The position numbers and the translations under genes were made by a program. A stretch of 64,000 bases of DNA from Bacteriovoracaceae bacterium. Lineage in GTDB: Bacteria; Bdellovibrionota; Bacteriovoracia; Bacteriovoracales; Bacteriovoracaceae. Where the stretch lies: positions 20,595-84,594 of the forward strand of contig JAOHMI010000004.1 of NCBI GenBank assembly GCA_028101965.1. Reading direction: 5' to 3'. The notes beneath the pieces were generated by a model, which was given only the letters and a program-made list of their open reading frames with translations, did no database searches and was not told the origin of the DNA. Below are positions 61,806 through 64,000 of the stretch, one piece after another; the first letter of the stretch is position 1; each line of letters begins with the position of its first letter.

Positions 61806-62915
61806 ATGAAAATATCTGTCCCTAAAGAGATTAAAAATAACGAAAACAGGGTTGGGTTAGTTCCTGGTGGAGTTCGCCAATTAGTTGGAGATGGACATGA
61901 GCTATTTGTACAGAAAAATGCAGGTATCGGAATTGGAATAACAGATGAAGCCTACATTAAGGCCGGTGCTACTATAGTTGATAACCTGGAAGCAGCTTAT
62001 GCTGCTGGTGAAATGATAATTAAGGTAAAAGAACCACTTGAACCTGAAATCAAATTACTCAAACCTAATCAAATACTTTACACATATCTACACTTAGCCG
62101 CAGATAAAAAATTAACTACCGGCTTGATGGAATCAGGTGCAACTTGTATTGCCTATGAGACCATTCAATTGGACGATGGAAGTCTTCCATTATTAGTCCC
62201 TATGTCTGAAGTTGCAGGAAGAATGTCTACCCAAATAGGGGCGAATTACTTGCAAACCGATAAGCAGGGAAAAGGACTCTTATTAGGAGGTGTTCCAGGA
62301 GTACGACGAGGACGAGTGACCATTATTGGTTGTGGTATTGCAGGGACAAATGCTGCTAAAATGGCGATTGGGATGGGAGCTGATGTTACTTTGATTGATT
62401 TATCTACCAGACGTTTAGCCGAAATTGATGACCTTTTTGAAAATAAAATAACAACTCTATATTCGAATGCACAAAATATTGAAGAATCAGTTATCCGTTC
62501 AGATCTAGTCATTGGTGCTGTTCTAATTCCAGGAGCGAAGGCCCCCAAGCTTGTAACTCGAGATATGATTTCACAAATGGGGAAAGGTTCTGTGGTTGTT
62601 GATATAGCAGTTGACCAAGGTGGTTGTATAGAAACCTGTCGACCCACAACTCACGAAGATCCAACTTTTATTGTGGATGGAGTTGTTCATTACTGTGTGG
62701 CTAATATGCCTGGCGCAGTTGCCTCTACCTCTACATTTGCTCTAACCAATGTGACACTTAAATACGCGAGATCTATTGCTAAACTTGGCGTGGAAAAAGC
62801 TTGCTTAAAAGATAAACCCTTGCAGAAAGGGGTTAATATCTATAAAGGTAAATTAGCATACGAAGCTGTTGCCGCAGACCTTGATCTTCCCTATACACCA
62901 TTCTTGACTGACTAG
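61806..62915 (+). CDS. ald: alanine dehydrogenase
   Basis: A 369-residue NAD-dependent alanine dehydrogenase that interconverts L-alanine with pyruvate and ammonia. The start KISVPKEIKNNENRVGLVP, VKVKEP-type loop (IIKVKEPLEPE), catalytic HLAADK, the NAD site TIIGCGIAGTNAAKMAIGMGA and VANMPGAVASTSTFALTN are present. Length is standard. AAGGAG precedes ATG. It can feed pyruvate to the TCA cycle with the alanine from prey protein. Confidence 0.96.
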   Translation: MKISVPKEIKNNENRVGLVPGGVRQLVGDGHELFVQKNAGIGIGITDEAYIKAGATIVDNLEAAYAAGEMIIKVKEPLEPEIKLLKPNQILYTYLHLAADKKLTTGLMESGATCIAYETIQLDDGSLPLLVPMSEVAGRMSTQIGANYLQTDKQGKGLLLGGVPGVRRGRVTIIGCGIAGTNAAKMAIGMGADVTLIDLSTRRLAEIDDLFENKITTLYSNAQNIEESVIRSDLVIGAVLIPGAKAPKLVTRDMISQMGKGSVVVDIAVDQGGCIETCRPTTHEDPTFIVDGVVHYCVANMPGAVASTSTFALTNVTLKYARSIAKLGVEKACLKDKPLQKGVNIYKGKLAYEAVAADLDLPYTPFLTD

Positions 62916-62997
62916 AACAGTCTCTCTTTGTAAGGAATCATTTTTACTATTTTTCCGTTTTTAGAAAAAATCTCCATAAAAGATTAAAATAAAACTA

Positions 62998-63468
62998 ATG
63001 ACTGGAAACAAAAAATTAGACATGATTCTTCTTTTACTAAATGGGATCTTAACTCTCGGGTCAGCTGGAGCTGTCTTTTATAGCCATAAAGTGATCACTA
63101 AATCACCAACAGATCAGCAGGCCGAAAAGGATAAGTTGATTTCCGGAGCACTTAGTAGCTTAGAAAATAGTCCATTAAAACTACCTAAAAAAGTTGTAAA
63201 TTTATTCACCGATAGAAATCGTCTACGCTACCTTGAAGTTGAATTAAACTTAGAGCCATTTTTTGAAAATCATAAGCCTATTTTACTAGATGCTGAACAT
63301 ATTATTTCTGATAGTTTAATCCAAGTGGGATCTAATATGAGTTACTCTGAAATAAACTCTATTACCGGTAAAATCCTCTTTGAGTCCCGATTGAGAAAAC
63401 TTATTAATCAAAAGCTCAATTCAAAGATTTTAAAAAAGATATATTTCTCTAAATTTATCGTTCAATAA
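62998..63468 (+). CDS. fliL: FliL-like flagellar basal-body protein
   Basis: A 156-residue protein with one N-terminal span (MILLLLNGILTLGSAGAVF) and a FliL-type periplasmic domain: YLEVELNLEPF, AEHIISDSLIQVG, ITGKILFESRLRKLINQKL and the FliL end KIYFSKFIVQ. FliL supports the flagellar motor. No other flagellar gene lies in the window, so it may be a stand-alone copy. It follows ald on the same strand, and a transposase faces it. Confidence 0.75.
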   Translation: MTGNKKLDMILLLLNGILTLGSAGAVFYSHKVITKSPTDQQAEKDKLISGALSSLENSPLKLPKKVVNLFTDRNRLRYLEVELNLEPFFENHKPILLDAEHIISDSLIQVGSNMSYSEINSITGKILFESRLRKLINQKLNSKILKKIYFSKFIVQ

Positions 63469-63540
63469 TTACTAACCGACTGACTATAATGGTGGAACTT
63501 ACTTCAATTTAAGTTATGTATTTTTACAATTTTTTATTTC

Positions 63541-64000
63541 TTAAACTAGTATTTTGTTATGAAAGTTCATGTAGATTTCTAGACGAATTTGAAGCATTTG
63601 AAGATCTTGAGTTACACACCAGCTTTTTCTAACTAAGGTTCCAAGATTATCTCTCATCATGGCAAAAGTATGATTTATTGAATGGAGAGGATCATTTCTG
63701 GTTTTCTTTAGCTCTCCTTGACCTATGTTACTACCTCGAATGCTTTTGAATTGCTCATGCTTCGCTTGGGGAACATGTTTTTTTATAAATTCGGAATAAA
63801 GCTTGTGTTCGTCGCTTCTAATGAGCACTTTTTTGGTGAGAGCCTGCGATAAATTATTAAAAAGTTTCTCTAATGCTAAATTGTGCCGACTATGTCTTTT
63901 TCCATATTTTTTTAAAGAAACTTTAGATAAGTGCCCAAATGAACTAATGGGAGCTGCCACAAGAGACAGTATTTTCCGAGATTTTGGATCAACGGCAGCA
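63541..64000 (-). mobile_element. insertion-sequence transposase, cut by window edge
   Basis: Minus-strand frame open to the right edge (residue read-through VDPKSRKILSLVAAPISS before an in-frame GTG at 63960). It encodes the C-terminal part of a DDE-type transposase related to IS1/IS1595-like proteins, with SDEHKLYSEFIKKH (likely second Asp), RGSNIGQGELKK, DPLHSINHTFAMMRDN, and the last helix LEIYMNFHNK. Left terminal repeats are not recognised. The IS end should lie between 63468 and 63541. Confidence 0.7.

Overview
The window is AT-rich, densely coded chromosomal DNA from a Gram-negative bacterium. Shine-Dalgarno sites are strong and frequent. There are many secreted proteins, lipoproteins and beta-barrel proteins, a Pal/CpoB envelope cluster, a bactofilin with an L,D-transpeptidase, FliL, c-di-GMP and receiver-like signalling proteins, and a compact nucleotide-salvage operon. 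Together these best fit the Bdellovibrionota, probably the Bacteriovorax/Halobacteriovorax side. That assignment is inference; there is no rRNA gene to settle it. I saw no tRNA, rRNA, tmRNA or CRISPR array.

Layout. 1-8.3 kb: nitroreductase, secreted proteins, ndk, sucCD, a metallo-beta-lactamase-fold hydrolase, a CBS protein and a GYF-type membrane protein. 8.3-13.8 kb: a ureohydrolase, then a 1059-residue secreted protein whose two ends look like Bacteroidetes type IX secretion cargo, an intrinsic terminator, a decayed stretch and an M15 peptidase. 13.8-22 kb: envelope and secreted proteins that are mostly unrecognised (two tandem paralogues, a 766-residue membrane protein, a VWA protein, an outer-membrane-type metallopeptidase). 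22-31.5 kb: pal-DUF4398-cpoB, tsaD-rsmA, a PaiB-type flavoprotein, a FadL-like barrel coupled to smpB, a possible caspase-like secreted protein and a frameshifted small secreted gene. 31.5-36.6 kb (minus strand): tdk, upp-like, hpt, GHMP kinase, an unknown protein and a Ca2+/cation antiporter. 37.4-42.3 kb (minus): a GldA-GldF-GldG ABC operon with DUF4340-like and Yip1-like genes. 42.3-50.2 kb: a 2OG-Fe oxygenase, NrnA, trmFO-EamA-glycosyltransferase-like genes, nadE and a histone-H1-like gene. 50.2-55.6 kb (minus): a giant acidic receiver-like protein, a GGDEF cyclase and a metallophosphoesterase. 55.8-61.7 kb: L,D-transpeptidase, membrane coiled-coil protein, bactofilin, an M16 peptidase pair and a PhnP-like hydrolase. 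61.8-64 kb: alanine dehydrogenase, FliL, and a transposase cut by the window edge.

The most unusual signals are: (1) the GldAFG-type operon, in which two cistrons (GldF and the DUF4340-like gene) appear to start at AUU and AUC codons correctly spaced behind Shine-Dalgarno sites and coupled to the preceding stop; (2) the T9SS-type-B cargo-like protein in an apparently non-Bacteroidetes genome; (3) the acidic receiver/coiled-coil protein coupled to a diguanylate cyclase, which resembles polarity or motility scaffolds; and (4) a small secreted gene on the minus strand at 31.1-31.4 kb that needs one extra base to be read whole.
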